From assembly GCA_902798425.1 (NCBI GenBank), contig CADBWR010000029.1, forward strand, positions 1-32,049: a stretch of 32,049 nucleotides of DNA. Reading direction: 5' to 3'. The translations under genes and the position numbers were made by a program. Positions 17,326 through 26,575 of the stretch are shown here, piece after piece. The notes below the pieces were generated by a model. The model saw only the letters and a list, made by a program, of their open reading frames with translations. It did not search any database and was not told the DNA's origin. Each line of letters starts with the position of its first letter. Within the stretch, counting starts at the first letter, position 1. The DNA comes from an uncultured Bacteroidales bacterium (GTDB taxonomy: Bacteria > Bacteroidota > Bacteroidia > Bacteroidales > Bacteroidaceae).

Positions 17326-17756
17326 AACGCCAGCGGGTAGGGGAGTGGGGGCGGACCCATTTTTGAGGGATGGCTTAGGGGGAACGGAAACAGTCAAAAG
17401 GGGGTAGATGGTCTGGTATCTGTTGGGTGCTTCCTGTTGACCCTCCTGTCCGCCAATTTGCAAAACAGGCGTGAGGGTGCTGAGAGGAATGTAAAAGAAA
17501 CGGAAGAAAATAGCGGAGGTGCGCCGTTGTCGGCGATGAGCAACGGGAGGAGAGGGGAGCAGTGGCGTTTTTTGATGGGTGAAAGTGCCTTTTTGGGGTG
17601 CTTTTTTAGGGTGTTCTCCGTTGTTGTAACCGACTATAACCGAGCGTATTGACAAAAAGCCGTTCAAGTGGCGGTTAGGGCTATTCTTGCCCTGTTTTTC
17701 AGGTTGTCGGCCAGCAGGCTGTTGTCAACAACCCCGATTCTATAGGATTTGTGGCG

Positions 17757-17850
17757 TTTCTTCTCTACTTTTATACTCCACTTTTAAGTCGCTTATCCTT
17801 TACTTTTATACCTTACTTTTTACTCTACTTTCTACTCTACTTTTTATGCT
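17757..17850. repeat. Pyrimidine-rich degenerate repeat (CTACTTTTTA-like)
   Basis: The plus strand is almost purely T/C/A, with CTACTTT, CCACTTTT, TTACTTTT and CTACTTTTTA recurring at roughly 9-18 bp spacing. No gene overlaps it. Confidence 0.6.
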
Positions 17851-18500
17851 ACCCAAAGTATAGAATAACATCAAAAACGGGCAAAAATGGGTCGTTGAAA
17901 TGGATTTTTTTTGATTTTCAGCCCATTTTCTGCTATTTTCAGGGTTATTCTTGACTTCTCGTTTTTATCCCTTTTTTGCCTATAAATGATAAAAACAGCG
18001 CGTAAAATGCACCCCCAACAGGCGTTTTTCTCTCCCAGAACAATACTTTGTCGACTCCTGACCAGGAAAAACAGCGTTTCCGGTGTAAGAAAAAAATGTC
18101 TCCCCTACTCTATGAGGTATACCAGAAAATACTGTCGACAAGCGAGGACGAACGCACGCGGCAACCATCCTCAAGCTCTGCTCCAACCCTGAGGGTGTGG
18201 TGGCAAGAAGACGATAGTTGACGCCCTGGTGAGGTGTCCCCGTTTTCATCTTCATGCTATGCCTGTTGTCTGCCATGCCCCTGATTTTTAAGTTTGACAC
18301 GGTCTGACGGGGAATAGGGGTGTCGAGTCAGATCGCTCTTCCTTGGCAAGGCCAGTATGGCGTGATGCTTTATCAGAATGTCAAGAAAACGGATTTATAT
18401 TGCTGTACTTCTTATTGTCTCTCATCTTGTCCTTGTTTGCTCTGAAAACTTTACAAACGGCAAAATATCGCGTGCGCCTGTATAAAAAATGGATGAAATA

Positions 18501-18532
18501 TTTGTGTTTTTCAGTGGAAAAGTATAATTTTG
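18501..18532 (+). promoter_or_regulatory. Promoter of the secreted esterase gene
   Basis: TTTG (18501-18504), 20-bp spacer, TAATTTTG (18525-18532): a full-consensus Bacteroidota promoter, with an A-rich leader of about 30 nt before the ATG. Confidence 0.88.
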
Positions 18533-18570
18533 CAGCATCATAACCAAACCACACAAAATAAAAAAAACAC

Positions 18571-19755
18571 ATGAAAAGAATGATGATTTTTGCTGCCTTT
18601 GGACTGATGGCTATGGGCAGCATGGCTCAGCAGCAGCTGGGTCAAAGACCACGTGTGCAGTCGCCCGTGGTGAATGCTGATGGTACAGTGACATTTAACT
18701 TCTACGACCCTACGGCGCAGTCGGTGAGCGTCTTTGGCGACTTCAACGAGATTAGTGGTCAGCAGTTGCCCCTGACGAAGCAGGCTGACGGCGTATGGAC
18801 GGCAACGACCGCTGTGCTGGCGCCAGAGCTGTACTCATACAGTCTGACTGTGGACGGCCAGCGCTTCATAGACCCCGCCAACAGCTACGTCAATCGTGAC
18901 ATCTCGACGCTGAGCAATATCTTCATCGTGTCGAAGACAGCGCAAGATAAAGGTCATCTGTATGCTGTAAACAACGTGCCGCACGGCACGCTGTCGCGCG
19001 TATGGTACAACAGTCCTACGCTGGGTCAGCAGCGCCGCATGACCATCTATCTGCCCCCCACCTACGACGGCAAGAAGAAATTCCCCGTGATGTACCTGCT
19101 GCATGGTCATGGTGGCGACGAGACTGCCTGGGGCGACTTGGGACGTACGTCGCAGATTATGGACAACCTGATAGCTGAGGGTAGGTGTGTGCCGATGATT
19201 GTGGTGATGCCCAACGGTAATCCCACCTGTAACGCTGCTCCAGGCTGGTGGCACGAGGGAATGTACACCCCTGACGGCAATGCGTTCCTGCAGCGTGGCG
19301 CCAAGTCGACAATGGAGGAGAGTTTTATGGATATCGTGAACTACGTAGACAGCCACTACAAGACCATCAAGAAGCGCTCAGCACGTGCTGTGACAGGACT
19401 GTCGATGGGTGGTGGCCATACCTTTGGCATAGCCCGTCTGTACCCAGAGACCTTTGACTACTACGGTCTGCAGTCAGCCGCATGCCGCATGCCCAAGGAC
19501 CTGGTGCCCAATACGCCGAATTCGAAGCTCTACGAGGACTTTGACGGCCAGATGGCACGCCTCTTTGCTTCGAAGCCCAAGCTGTTCTGGATAGCCATCG
19601 GCAAGGACGACTTCCTGATGCAGATGAACACCGACCTGCGCAAATACATGGATGCCCACCAGTATCCGTATGAGTACTACGAGAACGATGGCGGCCACAT
19701 CTGGCGCAACTGGCGCATCTATCTGACGATGTTTGCCCAGAAGATCTTTAAGTAG
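18571..19755 (+). CDS. Secreted CE1-type esterase with N-terminal carbohydrate-binding E-set domain
   Basis: The 394-residue protein begins with a signal peptide (MKRMMIFAAFGLMAMGSMAQ, 1-20). Residues about 30-120 form an E-set/CBM48-like domain (VTFNFYDPTAQSVSVFGDFN). The esterase domain follows: MYLLHGHGGDETAW with an oxyanion-type HGHGG, nucleophile GLSMGG (Ser278), a likely Asp in GKDD (344-347) and catalytic His376 in NDGGHIW. This architecture is typical of Bacteroidota acetylxylan or feruloyl esterases that remove acyl groups from plant xylan outside the cytoplasm. It stands alone between the non-coding region and a converging protease gene. The exact substrate is not determinable. Confidence 0.92.
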   Translation: MKRMMIFAAFGLMAMGSMAQQQLGQRPRVQSPVVNADGTVTFNFYDPTAQSVSVFGDFNEISGQQLPLTKQADGVWTATTAVLAPELYSYSLTVDGQRFIDPANSYVNRDISTLSNIFIVSKTAQDKGHLYAVNNVPHGTLSRVWYNSPTLGQQRRMTIYLPPTYDGKKKFPVMYLLHGHGGDETAWGDLGRTSQIMDNLIAEGRCVPMIVVMPNGNPTCNAAPGWWHEGMYTPDGNAFLQRGAKSTMEESFMDIVNYVDSHYKTIKKRSARAVTGLSMGGGHTFGIARLYPETFDYYGLQSAACRMPKDLVPNTPNSKLYEDFDGQMARLFASKPKLFWIAIGKDDFLMQMNTDLRKYMDAHQYPYEYYENDGGHIWRNWRIYLTMFAQKIFK

Positions 19756-19788
19756 TTAAAGAAGTTAAGAAGTTAAAGAAGTTAAGAA
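19755..19788. repeat. 17-bp tandem repeat after the esterase gene
   Basis: Two copies of a 17-bp unit (GTTAAAGAA plus GTTAAGAA) begin on the last base of the esterase stop codon. It lies between convergent genes; no terminator hairpin is seen. Confidence 0.85.
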
Positions 19789-19807
19789 GATAGGCGAGGG
19801 GGCAGTG

Positions 19808-21442
19808 CTATTTCTGCTTAGGAGCCTGTGGGAAGGCCCTGCCTTCACGGATGACGCGCAGCGTCTCGGTGATGGCAGGGTCGTCGCTATTCAGATACTG
19901 TATCCACGCCTCTTCCTTCATCATATTATAGACGATGCGGCTGATAACATAGCGTTCAAGCAGCTTGTGAGAACGCTGAATCATCAGGTTGCGACGCTTC
20001 AGACCGTTCTTGTCAGCATAGGTGGCAAAGCGGTCGACGATGTTCTGACGCTTCAGGAAGGAGGCCATCTCGTCGACATCGCTGAACTGGCTGAGCTTCT
20101 GGCGGTTCTCGTCCGTATAGCTGTAGGCAAACATGATGATCTGACCGCTGAGCGAGGCTTGCTTATAATAAGAGGTGACATCTGTGGTGTCTTCAGCGAC
20201 GAAGATGTCAGGAGTGATGCCACCACCGCCATAGACGGGACGTCCGTTGCGCGTATGGTACTCCTTGCCCTCGTGCTTGATGCTATCTTGCGAGAAGAAC
20301 TCGCCATGCTCGTAGCGTGCCAGGATGTCCTCTTCGTAATTCTTGTTGTCGCCGGCAGTGTAGGGCTTCTGGATGCAGCGCCCAGAGGGAGAGTAGTAGC
20401 GGGCTATGGTGAGACGAATCATAGACTGGTCGCCAAAGGCAAAAGGCTGCTGTACGAGCCCCTTGCCGAAGGAGCGGCGTCCGATGATGGTGCCACGGTC
20501 GTTGTCCTGGATGGCGCCGGCAAGAATCTCGGAAGCTGATGCCGATGTCTCGTCGATGAGGATGACCATAGGCATTTGCTGGTAGCTGCCGCGGCCGTCG
20601 CTGCGATACTCCTGGCGGGGCGACTTACGGCCCTGGGTATAGACGATGAGACGATTCTTGGGCAGGAACTCGTTGGCAATCTGAACGGCAGACTGCAGAT
20701 AGCCTCCCGTATTGCCGCGGAGGTCGATGCAGAGGCCCTGGAAGTTCTCCTGAGAGAGCTTAGCCAGTGCGATGAGCAGTTCGGGGTAGGTGTTCTCGCC
20801 AAAGTTCTTGATGCGGATATAGCCCGTCTTGTCGTCGAGCATATAGGTGGCAGTAACACTCTTGGTAGGTATCTCGCCACGTGTGACAGTGATGTGGCGC
20901 AACTTCTTCTCGCCATAGCGCAGAATGCCCAACTTCACCTGTGTGTCCTTGGGACCCTTCAGGCGGTGCATGGCCTCTTCGTTGGTCAGCGTCTTGCCCG
21001 TAAAGGGTTTGTCGTCGACAGTGACAATCTTGTCGCCGGCAATGACGCCAGCACGCTCGGCAGGACCATTGCTGATGATTTGCTGTACACGGAGCGTATC
21101 CTGGCGGATGGTGAACTCGATGCCTACGCCCGAGAAGGAGCCACGAAGGTCGTCGTTGGCCTGCTGGACATCCTTGGCGGAGATATAGACGGAGTGGGGG
21201 TCGAGCTCTGCCAGTATCTGTGGCATGGCTTTCTCTACCAGGTCGCTAGAGTTGACGGTGTCTACATACTGGTCATCAATGATGTGCAGCAGGTTGTTCA
21301 ACTTGTTGCTGTTGGAATTGATGATGCTCAGACGATTGCCTGAGAAGTGGTTGGCGTAGAACGTGCCAATCAGGATGCCAACGACCACGCTGGCGGCCAT
21401 CAGCAGCGGTGTGAAACGACGATTCTTATTGTTGTTCATCAT
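19808..21442 (-). CDS. S41-family C-terminal processing peptidase (CtpA-like)
   Basis: The 544-residue protein has an N-terminal membrane anchor (about 12-30), a PDZ domain (about 90-175, GVGIEF...GPAERAGVIAGDKIVTVDD) and the S41 protease core. The catalytic Ser lies in DETSASASE (298-305) and Lys327 in SFGKGLV; LRGNTGGYL is the substrate-binding block. The enzyme should face the periplasm and trim or degrade proteins from their C-terminus. A C-terminal helical extension of about 150 residues is usual for Bacteroidales members. It follows the dCMP deaminase gene by 62 bp on the same strand. Confidence 0.95.
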   Translation of the reverse strand: MMNNNKNRRFTPLLMAASVVVGILIGTFYANHFSGNRLSIINSNSNKLNNLLHIIDDQYVDTVNSSDLVEKAMPQILAELDPHSVYISAKDVQQANDDLRGSFSGVGIEFTIRQDTLRVQQIISNGPAERAGVIAGDKIVTVDDKPFTGKTLTNEEAMHRLKGPKDTQVKLGILRYGEKKLRHITVTRGEIPTKSVTATYMLDDKTGYIRIKNFGENTYPELLIALAKLSQENFQGLCIDLRGNTGGYLQSAVQIANEFLPKNRLIVYTQGRKSPRQEYRSDGRGSYQQMPMVILIDETSASASEILAGAIQDNDRGTIIGRRSFGKGLVQQPFAFGDQSMIRLTIARYYSPSGRCIQKPYTAGDNKNYEEDILARYEHGEFFSQDSIKHEGKEYHTRNGRPVYGGGGITPDIFVAEDTTDVTSYYKQASLSGQIIMFAYSYTDENRQKLSQFSDVDEMASFLKRQNIVDRFATYADKNGLKRRNLMIQRSHKLLERYVISRIVYNMMKEEAWIQYLNSDDPAITETLRVIREGRAFPQAPKQK

Positions 21443-21504
21443 GACTATCTATATTTCGATATGCCTTTTGTTTCTTTTGTCCCTTTATTCCAGAATAGAG
21501 AGGG

Positions 21505-21927
21505 CTATTCTCCTAAGTAGACCACCTCGATGCCTGCGCGCTGCAGTAGTTCGATGCCATCGGTAAGGCGGTATTTCTCGCCATAGACGACGCGCTTGAT
21601 GCCTGCCTGGATGATGAGTTTGGCACACTCTATGCAGGGCGAGGCGGTGATATAGATGGTGGCACCCTCAGAGTTGTTGCTGGAACGTGCCAACTTGGTG
21701 ATGGCATTAGCCTCGGCATGCAGCACATAGGGCTTGGTGATGCCGTTGTCGTCCTCGCAGACATTCTCGAAACCGCTGGGTGTGCCATTGTAGCCGTCGC
21801 TGATGATCATATTGTTCTTGACCACCAACGCACCCACCTGGCGGCGCGTGCAGTACGAGTTCTTGGCCCAGATGCGAGCCATCTCCAGATAGCGTTGGTC
21901 AAACTTTTTTTGCTTTTCTGATTCCAT
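21505..21927 (-). CDS. dCMP deaminase family protein (ComEB-like)
   Basis: The 140-residue cytidine/deoxycytidylate deaminase has the zinc-binding and catalytic motifs HAEANA and PCIECAK, and an N-terminal block RYLEMARIWAKNSYCTRRQVGALVV. The probable reaction is dCMP to dUMP, feeding dTMP synthesis. Its start overlaps the end of the M3 peptidase gene by 29 bp, implying translational coupling. A later Met16 start would avoid the overlap but remove conserved N-terminal residues, so 21927 is preferred. Confidence 0.93.
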   Translation of the reverse strand: MESEKQKKFDQRYLEMARIWAKNSYCTRRQVGALVVKNNMIISDGYNGTPSGFENVCEDDNGITKPYVLHAEANAITKLARSSNNSEGATIYITASPCIECAKLIIQAGIKRVVYGEKYRLTDGIELLQRAGIEVVYLGE

Positions 21928-24025
21928 TTCTCTTTAATAATGCGTCAATAGTCGGCTCGCCACCACGGAAGCGGCGATAAAGTTCCATAGGATGTTCCGT
22001 ACCTCCCTTGGAGAGAATCTCGTCGCGGAAGCGCTGGGCAGTCTGCTGGTCGAAGATGCCGTGCTTCTGGAAGACGCTGAAGGCATCGGCGTCGAGCACC
22101 TCAGCCCATTTGTAGCTATAGTATCCTGCCGCATAGCCTCCCGCCATGATGTGCGAGAACTGCACCGTCATGCAGGTGTCGGGCAACTGCTTGCCCAGGA
22201 TGGCTTTCTTCCACGCCTTCTTCTCAAAGGATATGATGTCGTCGGTGAACGCGTCCTTCTTGGTGTAGTACGCCATGTCGAGCAGTCCGAAGCTGACCTG
22301 CCGCAGACAGGCTGTGGCCGCCATGAAGTTGCGGCTCTTGACGATGCGACTGATGAGTTCGTCGGGTAGGGGTTCGCCCGTCTGGTAGTGGAAGGCGAAG
22401 GTGCGCAGGAAGTCTTTCTCCACGCTGTAGTTCTCCATGAACTGTGAGGGCAGCTCGACGAAGTCCCACCAGACGTTAGTACCGCTGAGCGACTCGAAGC
22501 GAGTGTTGGCAAACATGCCGTGCAGTGAGTGACCGAACTCATGGAGGAAGGTCTCTACCTCGTTCAGCGTCAGCAGGGCAGGTTTGTCGGCAGTAGGCTT
22601 GGTGAGGTTCATCACCACGCTGACATGCGGACGGACATTCTCGCCCTTCTTGTCGATGAACTGTCCCTGGTATTCCGTCATCCATGCACCACTCTGTTTG
22701 CCCTTGCGCGGGTGGAAGTCGGCATAGAAGACAGCCAGGTAGCTGCCGTCCTTGTCGAAGACCTCGTAGGCCTTGACATCAGGATGGTATACGGGGATAT
22801 CCTTGTTTTCCTTGAAGGTGATGCCATAGAGTTTGGTGGCCAAGCCGAAGACGCCCTTGATGACGTTGGATAGTTCGAAGTACGGACGCAGCATCTCCTG
22901 GTCGATGTTGTACTTCTTCATCTGCAGCTTATGGGTATAGAAGCCAGTGTCCCAAGGTTCCATTTTCAGATTTTGGCTTTTGGCTTTTAGCTTTTGGCTT
23001 TTAGCTTTTGGCTGTTGGCTCTCGAACATCTTCTTCAGTTCCTCACGCTCCTTGACGGCTGTGGGCTTATAGGCATCGATGAGGTCGTTGAGCAGGCGAT
23101 AGACACCCTTGGTATTGCTGGCCATACGACGCTTCAGCACGTAGTCGGCATAGGTCTTGTAGCCCAGCAGTTGGGCAATCTCGCGACGCAGGTTGACAAT
23201 ACGCTTGCATATCTCCAGATTGTTCTCGCTGTTGTCGTGGGTGCACACCGTATTGCGGGCCATATACAGTTGCTTGCGCAACTCGCGCTGTGTCGAGTAG
23301 GTCATGAAGGGTGAGTAGCTGGGGAAATCCAGCGTGAATACCCATCCCTGCAGACTCTGTTCCTGGGCTGCCAAGGCTGCTGCCTCGCGGGCTGTCTCAG
23401 GGAGTCCGTCGAGCTGTGCCTCGTCGGTGATGTGCAACTGGAAGGCCTTGTTCTCCTTCAGCAGGTTCTGCGAGAACTGCAGAGAGAGCATGGAAGCCTC
23501 CTCCGTCAGTTGGCGCAAACGTTCCTTTCCGGCTTCGTCGAGCAGGGCACCAGAGCGCACAAAACCCTCGTAGCAGTTGTCGAGGAGCATCTTCTCCTCA
23601 GGCGTCAGTTTCCGATGGTGCAGGTGTACCTGACGGATGCGCTCGAAGAGCCTGGGGTTCAGTCGTACGTCGTTGGCATGCTGTGTCAGGATGGGCTGCA
23701 TCTTCTGTGCCAAAGCATCCATCTCGTCATTGGTCTCTGCACTCAACAGGTTGAAGAATACCGTGCTGACACGTGACAACAGGTCGTAGTAGCCCTCGTC
23801 CTCCTCGGTATTGATGATGGTATTGTCGAAGGTGGGACGCTCAGGATTGCTGATGGTCTTCTCTATCTGTTCGTTGTCGCGGCGGATGCCCTCCATGAAA
23901 GCCTCTTCGTAGTCCTCCAGGCGGATACGGTCAAAAGGTACCGTGTCGTGGGGCGTACCATAGGGTTCGAAAAAAGGATTGACACGCTTTCCTGCTGTCA
24001 TTTCCTGTCTCTCTGGTTCGTTCAT
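21899..24025 (-). CDS. dcp: M3-family metallopeptidase (peptidyl-dipeptidase Dcp-like)
   Basis: The 708-residue zinc peptidase carries HEFGHSLHG (HExxH at about 493-497), preceded by LLTLNEVETFLHE and followed by the downstream Glu region SLSGTNVWWDFVELPSQFMEN. It cleaves dipeptides from peptide C-termini and recycles peptides in the cytoplasm or periplasm; no signal peptide is seen here. Residues about 335-352 (QQPKAKSQKLKAKSQNLK) are encoded by a 7-bp tandem repeat and look like an insertion just before the conserved PWDTGFYTHKL block. A good promoter lies upstream. Confidence 0.95.
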   Translation of the reverse strand: MNEPERQEMTAGKRVNPFFEPYGTPHDTVPFDRIRLEDYEEAFMEGIRRDNEQIEKTISNPERPTFDNTIINTEEDEGYYDLLSRVSTVFFNLLSAETNDEMDALAQKMQPILTQHANDVRLNPRLFERIRQVHLHHRKLTPEEKMLLDNCYEGFVRSGALLDEAGKERLRQLTEEASMLSLQFSQNLLKENKAFQLHITDEAQLDGLPETAREAAALAAQEQSLQGWVFTLDFPSYSPFMTYSTQRELRKQLYMARNTVCTHDNSENNLEICKRIVNLRREIAQLLGYKTYADYVLKRRMASNTKGVYRLLNDLIDAYKPTAVKEREELKKMFESQQPKAKSQKLKAKSQNLKMEPWDTGFYTHKLQMKKYNIDQEMLRPYFELSNVIKGVFGLATKLYGITFKENKDIPVYHPDVKAYEVFDKDGSYLAVFYADFHPRKGKQSGAWMTEYQGQFIDKKGENVRPHVSVVMNLTKPTADKPALLTLNEVETFLHEFGHSLHGMFANTRFESLSGTNVWWDFVELPSQFMENYSVEKDFLRTFAFHYQTGEPLPDELISRIVKSRNFMAATACLRQVSFGLLDMAYYTKKDAFTDDIISFEKKAWKKAILGKQLPDTCMTVQFSHIMAGGYAAGYYSYKWAEVLDADAFSVFQKHGIFDQQTAQRFRDEILSKGGTEHPMELYRRFRGGEPTIDALLKRNGIRKAKKV
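22971..23019. repeat. Seven-copy heptamer repeat inside the M3 peptidase gene
   Basis: Seven contiguous 7-bp units: TTTTGGC (4), TTTTAGC (2) and TGTTGGC (1). They lie in the coding sequence and give a Lys/Ser/Gln-rich stretch. A gain or loss of one unit shifts the frame. Confidence 0.95.
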
Positions 24026-24051
24026 ACTAACTTTTCTCTCTTTTTAACTTG

Positions 24052-24082
24052 CAAAGATAGTGTAATTAGAGCGAACCACAAA
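24052..24082 (-). promoter_or_regulatory. Promoter of the M3 peptidase operon
   Basis: Minus strand TTTG (24082-24079), 19-bp spacer, TATCTTTG (24059-24052), 26 bp upstream of the start codon. Confidence 0.85.
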
Positions 24083-24105
24083 ATAAATTAGTATTTTTTA
24101 CACTC

Positions 24106-24768
24106 TTACATCAGCAGGCGTTCCAACAGAGGTATCTCGATGCGCCCTCGATGGAGCGTGAGCTGCTGGTCTTGCTGCATGGCGTTCAGGGCTTGGCTGA
24201 TGTCCAGACGGCTGTCGTTGAGGTCGTTGGCAATCTGCTTCATCAGTACATAGAACGTCTTGGGACCAGCAGGGTAGAGGCAGCGCGAGAAGAAGTAGCG
24301 TACCAGTCGCTCGCGCAGACTTTGCGGTGCTGAGCGCCAGGCATGTCTGTGCATGCGCTGCGTTTCTGTTGCCAGGATGTTCAGCAGGTTCAGGCGGAAT
24401 ACCAGTTGTGACTCCAGCAACAGCAGTACTTCTTGCTTGTCGATGGTTATCAGGTTGCAGGAGCTGGCAGCCTTGAACGAACTGCTGTAGCGCTGTGTGA
24501 TGCCGAAGATGCGGTCGGGCTGTACGATATAGGGGGCCTTGACAGTCTCTACGACACGGCATTTGCCGTCGTCGCTGCGCGTCTCACACTGCAGACTGCC
24601 ATGCGTGAGGAATGCCAGCTGTGAACAATTGTCGCCCTCCTTGCAGAGCATTTTTCCTGTGGCCAATTTGAGAAATCCCAGCTTGGTATGTGTCACCACT
24701 TCCATCAGGTCAGCGTGACTCATACCTTGAAAGAGCGAGAAACGTAGCAGTTGGTCGTAGATCTCCAT
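24106..24768 (-). CDS. Crp/Fnr-family transcriptional regulator
   Basis: The 220-residue protein has an N-terminal cyclic-nucleotide-binding-like domain (about 15-130; LATGKMLCKEGDNCSQLAFLTHGSLQC) and a C-terminal helix-turn-helix of the Crp_2 type (about 145-215; LMKQIANDLNDSRLDISQALNAM). No Fnr-type cysteine cluster is present, so an iron-sulphur oxygen sensor is unlikely; the ligand is unknown. It is the last gene after apbE (33-bp gap) on the same strand. Regulation of the neighbouring genes is possible but not shown. Confidence 0.9.
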   Translation of the reverse strand: MEIYDQLLRFSLFQGMSHADLMEVVTHTKLGFLKLATGKMLCKEGDNCSQLAFLTHGSLQCETRSDDGKCRVVETVKAPYIVQPDRIFGITQRYSSSFKAASSCNLITIDKQEVLLLLESQLVFRLNLLNILATETQRMHRHAWRSAPQSLRERLVRYFFSRCLYPAGPKTFYVLMKQIANDLNDSRLDISQALNAMQQDQQLTLHRGRIEIPLLERLLM

Positions 24769-24801
24769 GACAATGATGTGTGAAGTGTGACGCCTGTGAG
24801 C

Positions 24802-25824
24802 TTACTCAGCAATCTTATCCTGGAGGCCAGGAGAGTACCACACCCTGTTGATGCCGTCATCGTCGTAGATGAGATAGGCCATGAGGTCGGGGTTGCGCTT
24901 CAAAACCTCCTTGGCACCATCGAACCCCATTACCATAAAGGCCGTGGCGTAGGCATCGGCACGGGCACAGTGGTCGGCAATGACTGTTGCCGAGAGGATG
25001 TTGTGCTGCACAGGGTAGCCCGTCTTGGGATTGATGGTGTGGGCATAGCGGCGTCCTCCCTTGTAGTAGAAGTTGCGGTAGTTGCCGCTGGTGGCCATCG
25101 CCTTGTCTGTCAGGTTCAGCACAGTCTGCAACTCATGGGAGGTAGCCAGGGCGTCGTCAGTAGGCTTGGTGACACCAATCTTCCAGGGTATGCGCTGCTC
25201 GTTGATGCCGTGGGTGACTACCTCGCCGCCAATCTCCACCATATAGTTGGTGATGCCTTTCTCTTTCAGCAGACGGGCGGCAGCATCAGTGCCATAGCCT
25301 TTGGCAATGGCTGAGCAGTCGAGCATGACACGAGCGTCGGTCTTCTTAACCTGTCGACCAACAAGGCTCACTTTCTGATAGCCGATGATGGTCAACAGCG
25401 AGTCTATGGCGTGCTGGTCGGGCAGCTCTTCGTTCTTGATGCCGAAGCCCCAGGCATTGACCAGCGGTGCTACAGTGATGTCGAAAGCGCCATCAGTGTC
25501 TTTGCTGACCTGCTGGGACAGTTTGAACACCTCTATAAACATGTCGTTGAGTTGGACAGGTTGGTTGTTGTTGATTTGCGTAATGATGCTCTTCTTGTTG
25601 AACATGGAGAGGGCATTGTCTACCTCTTGCAGTCTGCCTTCTATTTCAGACTTCAGGTCATCATCATACTGATAGGTGATGTGATAGGTGGTGCCAAAGA
25701 TGGTACCAGAGGCCTTTTGGTATGGAATGCTGCGCTGCTGACGGATGATGAGCACAGTGCCTACGATGAGTAGCACCAGGAAAGGTACTTGCCAGAGTAG
25801 TCGTTTGTTCTGTTTGGTAGTCAT
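24802..25824 (-). CDS. apbE: ApbE, FAD:protein FMN transferase
   Basis: The enzyme attaches FMN covalently to threonine residues of membrane proteins such as the Na+-pumping NQR and RNF subunits, using FAD. The 340-residue protein has an N-terminal membrane or lipoprotein-like segment (about 10-30). Family blocks follow: SGTIFGTTYHITY, TDGAFDITVAPLVNAWGFG, LDCSAIAKGYGTD, EIGGEVVTHG, and the metal-binding TSGNYRN ... YAHTINPKTGYPV and ADAYATAFMVMG regions. It is likely periplasmic and membrane-tethered. It follows the DUF6048 gene by 61 bp. Confidence 0.96.
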   Translation of the reverse strand: MTTKQNKRLLWQVPFLVLLIVGTVLIIRQQRSIPYQKASGTIFGTTYHITYQYDDDLKSEIEGRLQEVDNALSMFNKKSIITQINNNQPVQLNDMFIEVFKLSQQVSKDTDGAFDITVAPLVNAWGFGIKNEELPDQHAIDSLLTIIGYQKVSLVGRQVKKTDARVMLDCSAIAKGYGTDAAARLLKEKGITNYMVEIGGEVVTHGINEQRIPWKIGVTKPTDDALATSHELQTVLNLTDKAMATSGNYRNFYYKGGRRYAHTINPKTGYPVQHNILSATVIADHCARADAYATAFMVMGFDGAKEVLKRNPDLMAYLIYDDDGINRVWYSPGLQDKIAE

Positions 25825-25885
25825 AAACTTATAGTTTTTTTTGTTTCAGTATTTGGTCTTTTATCTTTTATGAATGTATAGTTTG

Positions 25886-26575
25886 TTAGATGTCGATGAT
25901 AACATTGAAATTGAGGGTGAGGTTGTCGGTGTCGTTGACTCCAAAGCCTGGGACATACCAAGAGTTTCCAATGTCGCCCTCCTTGTGCATGAGGCGACGC
26001 TTATAGCGCACTGTCCACCCCAGGTGGAAAGGTCCCATGATGGAGGCATCGATGCCAAAGACACCCTCCAGCCAGTGTTGGTAGCAGCTGATGCCTTCTT
26101 CGCTGAAACTGGACTTCGTCTTCCATACGGGGTCCTCCATGTCGTCGCGGCTGATGTCGCACTTGTAGTTGGTGTAGGCATAGCGGAAACCAGCATAGAT
26201 GCGATAGGGGTCGTGCTTCTTTTTCTTGATGTTCCAGTCCATTCCCAAGCGGAAGTAGGGGGCTGTGGTCTTATAGGTCAGTCCTGTCACCTCGTCGGCC
26301 TTGTGGTTGGCATGGCCTACTCCTAACTCAAAGATGGGGAACCACTGGTCGTGCAGATTGATGCGCAGCGCACCCTCATACTCACCATAGTCGCTGAACA
26401 TCAACTTGGCAGGTCCTACGAGGTCGAAGGACAGGGCAAATCCACGGAAGAATGCTACCGAATCTTTCTCCATCCGGAACAGCTTCTGGCCCTGGGCTTG
26501 CAGTGCTACTGACAGCAGCAACAGCACACTAACGGTCAGCCTTGAGGTATAGGAAGAGATGCTCTTGGCTATCAT
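25886..26575 (-). CDS. DUF6048-like outer-membrane beta-barrel protein
   Basis: The 229-residue protein has a signal peptide ending near LQAQGQ (about residue 30). Alternating aromatic strands follow (WFPIFELGVGHAN, APYFRLGMDWNI, YRIYAGFRYAYTNYKC, PFHLGWTVRYKRRL), suggesting a small outer-membrane barrel. It matches the look of DUF6048 proteins of Bacteroidales. Its start overlaps the DUF6452 gene by 47 bp; the overlap is needed for an intact signal peptide. The pair is therefore probably translated together and may act together at the envelope. Function unknown. Confidence 0.8.
   Translation of the reverse strand: MIAKSISSYTSRLTVSVLLLLSVALQAQGQKLFRMEKDSVAFFRGFALSFDLVGPAKLMFSDYGEYEGALRINLHDQWFPIFELGVGHANHKADEVTGLTYKTTAPYFRLGMDWNIKKKKHDPYRIYAGFRYAYTNYKCDISRDDMEDPVWKTKSSFSEEGISCYQHWLEGVFGIDASIMGPFHLGWTVRYKRRLMHKEGDIGNSWYVPGFGVNDTDNLTLNFNVIIDI

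Larger units (their letters stand above)
17050..18500. other. Long non-coding, internally repetitive region
   Basis: Open frames here (minus 17667-17143 and 18300-17980; plus short ones) have biased, low-complexity composition, no domain, no promoter and no clear ribosome-binding site, so I do not call genes. The region holds several copies of GTCGAC-centred motifs, for example GTCGACAAGCG at 17290 and 18134 and GTCGACAGGCG at 17074. It also has a repeated block GGGGAGCAG-TGGCGTTTTT (about 17091 and 17555), a strong dyad at 17284-17325 and a pyrimidine-rich stretch at 17757-17850. It may be a multicopy intergenic repeat, an RNA locus or remains of genes. Confidence 0.6.

Noticed and set aside
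17143-17667. 174-codon open frame on the minus strand
   Set aside because: Low-complexity Pro/Thr-rich translation, no domain, no promoter or ribosome-binding site; lies in a repetitive region.
17980-18300. 106-codon open frame on the minus strand
   Set aside because: No recognisable fold or start signals; probably an open frame in non-coding repeat sequence.
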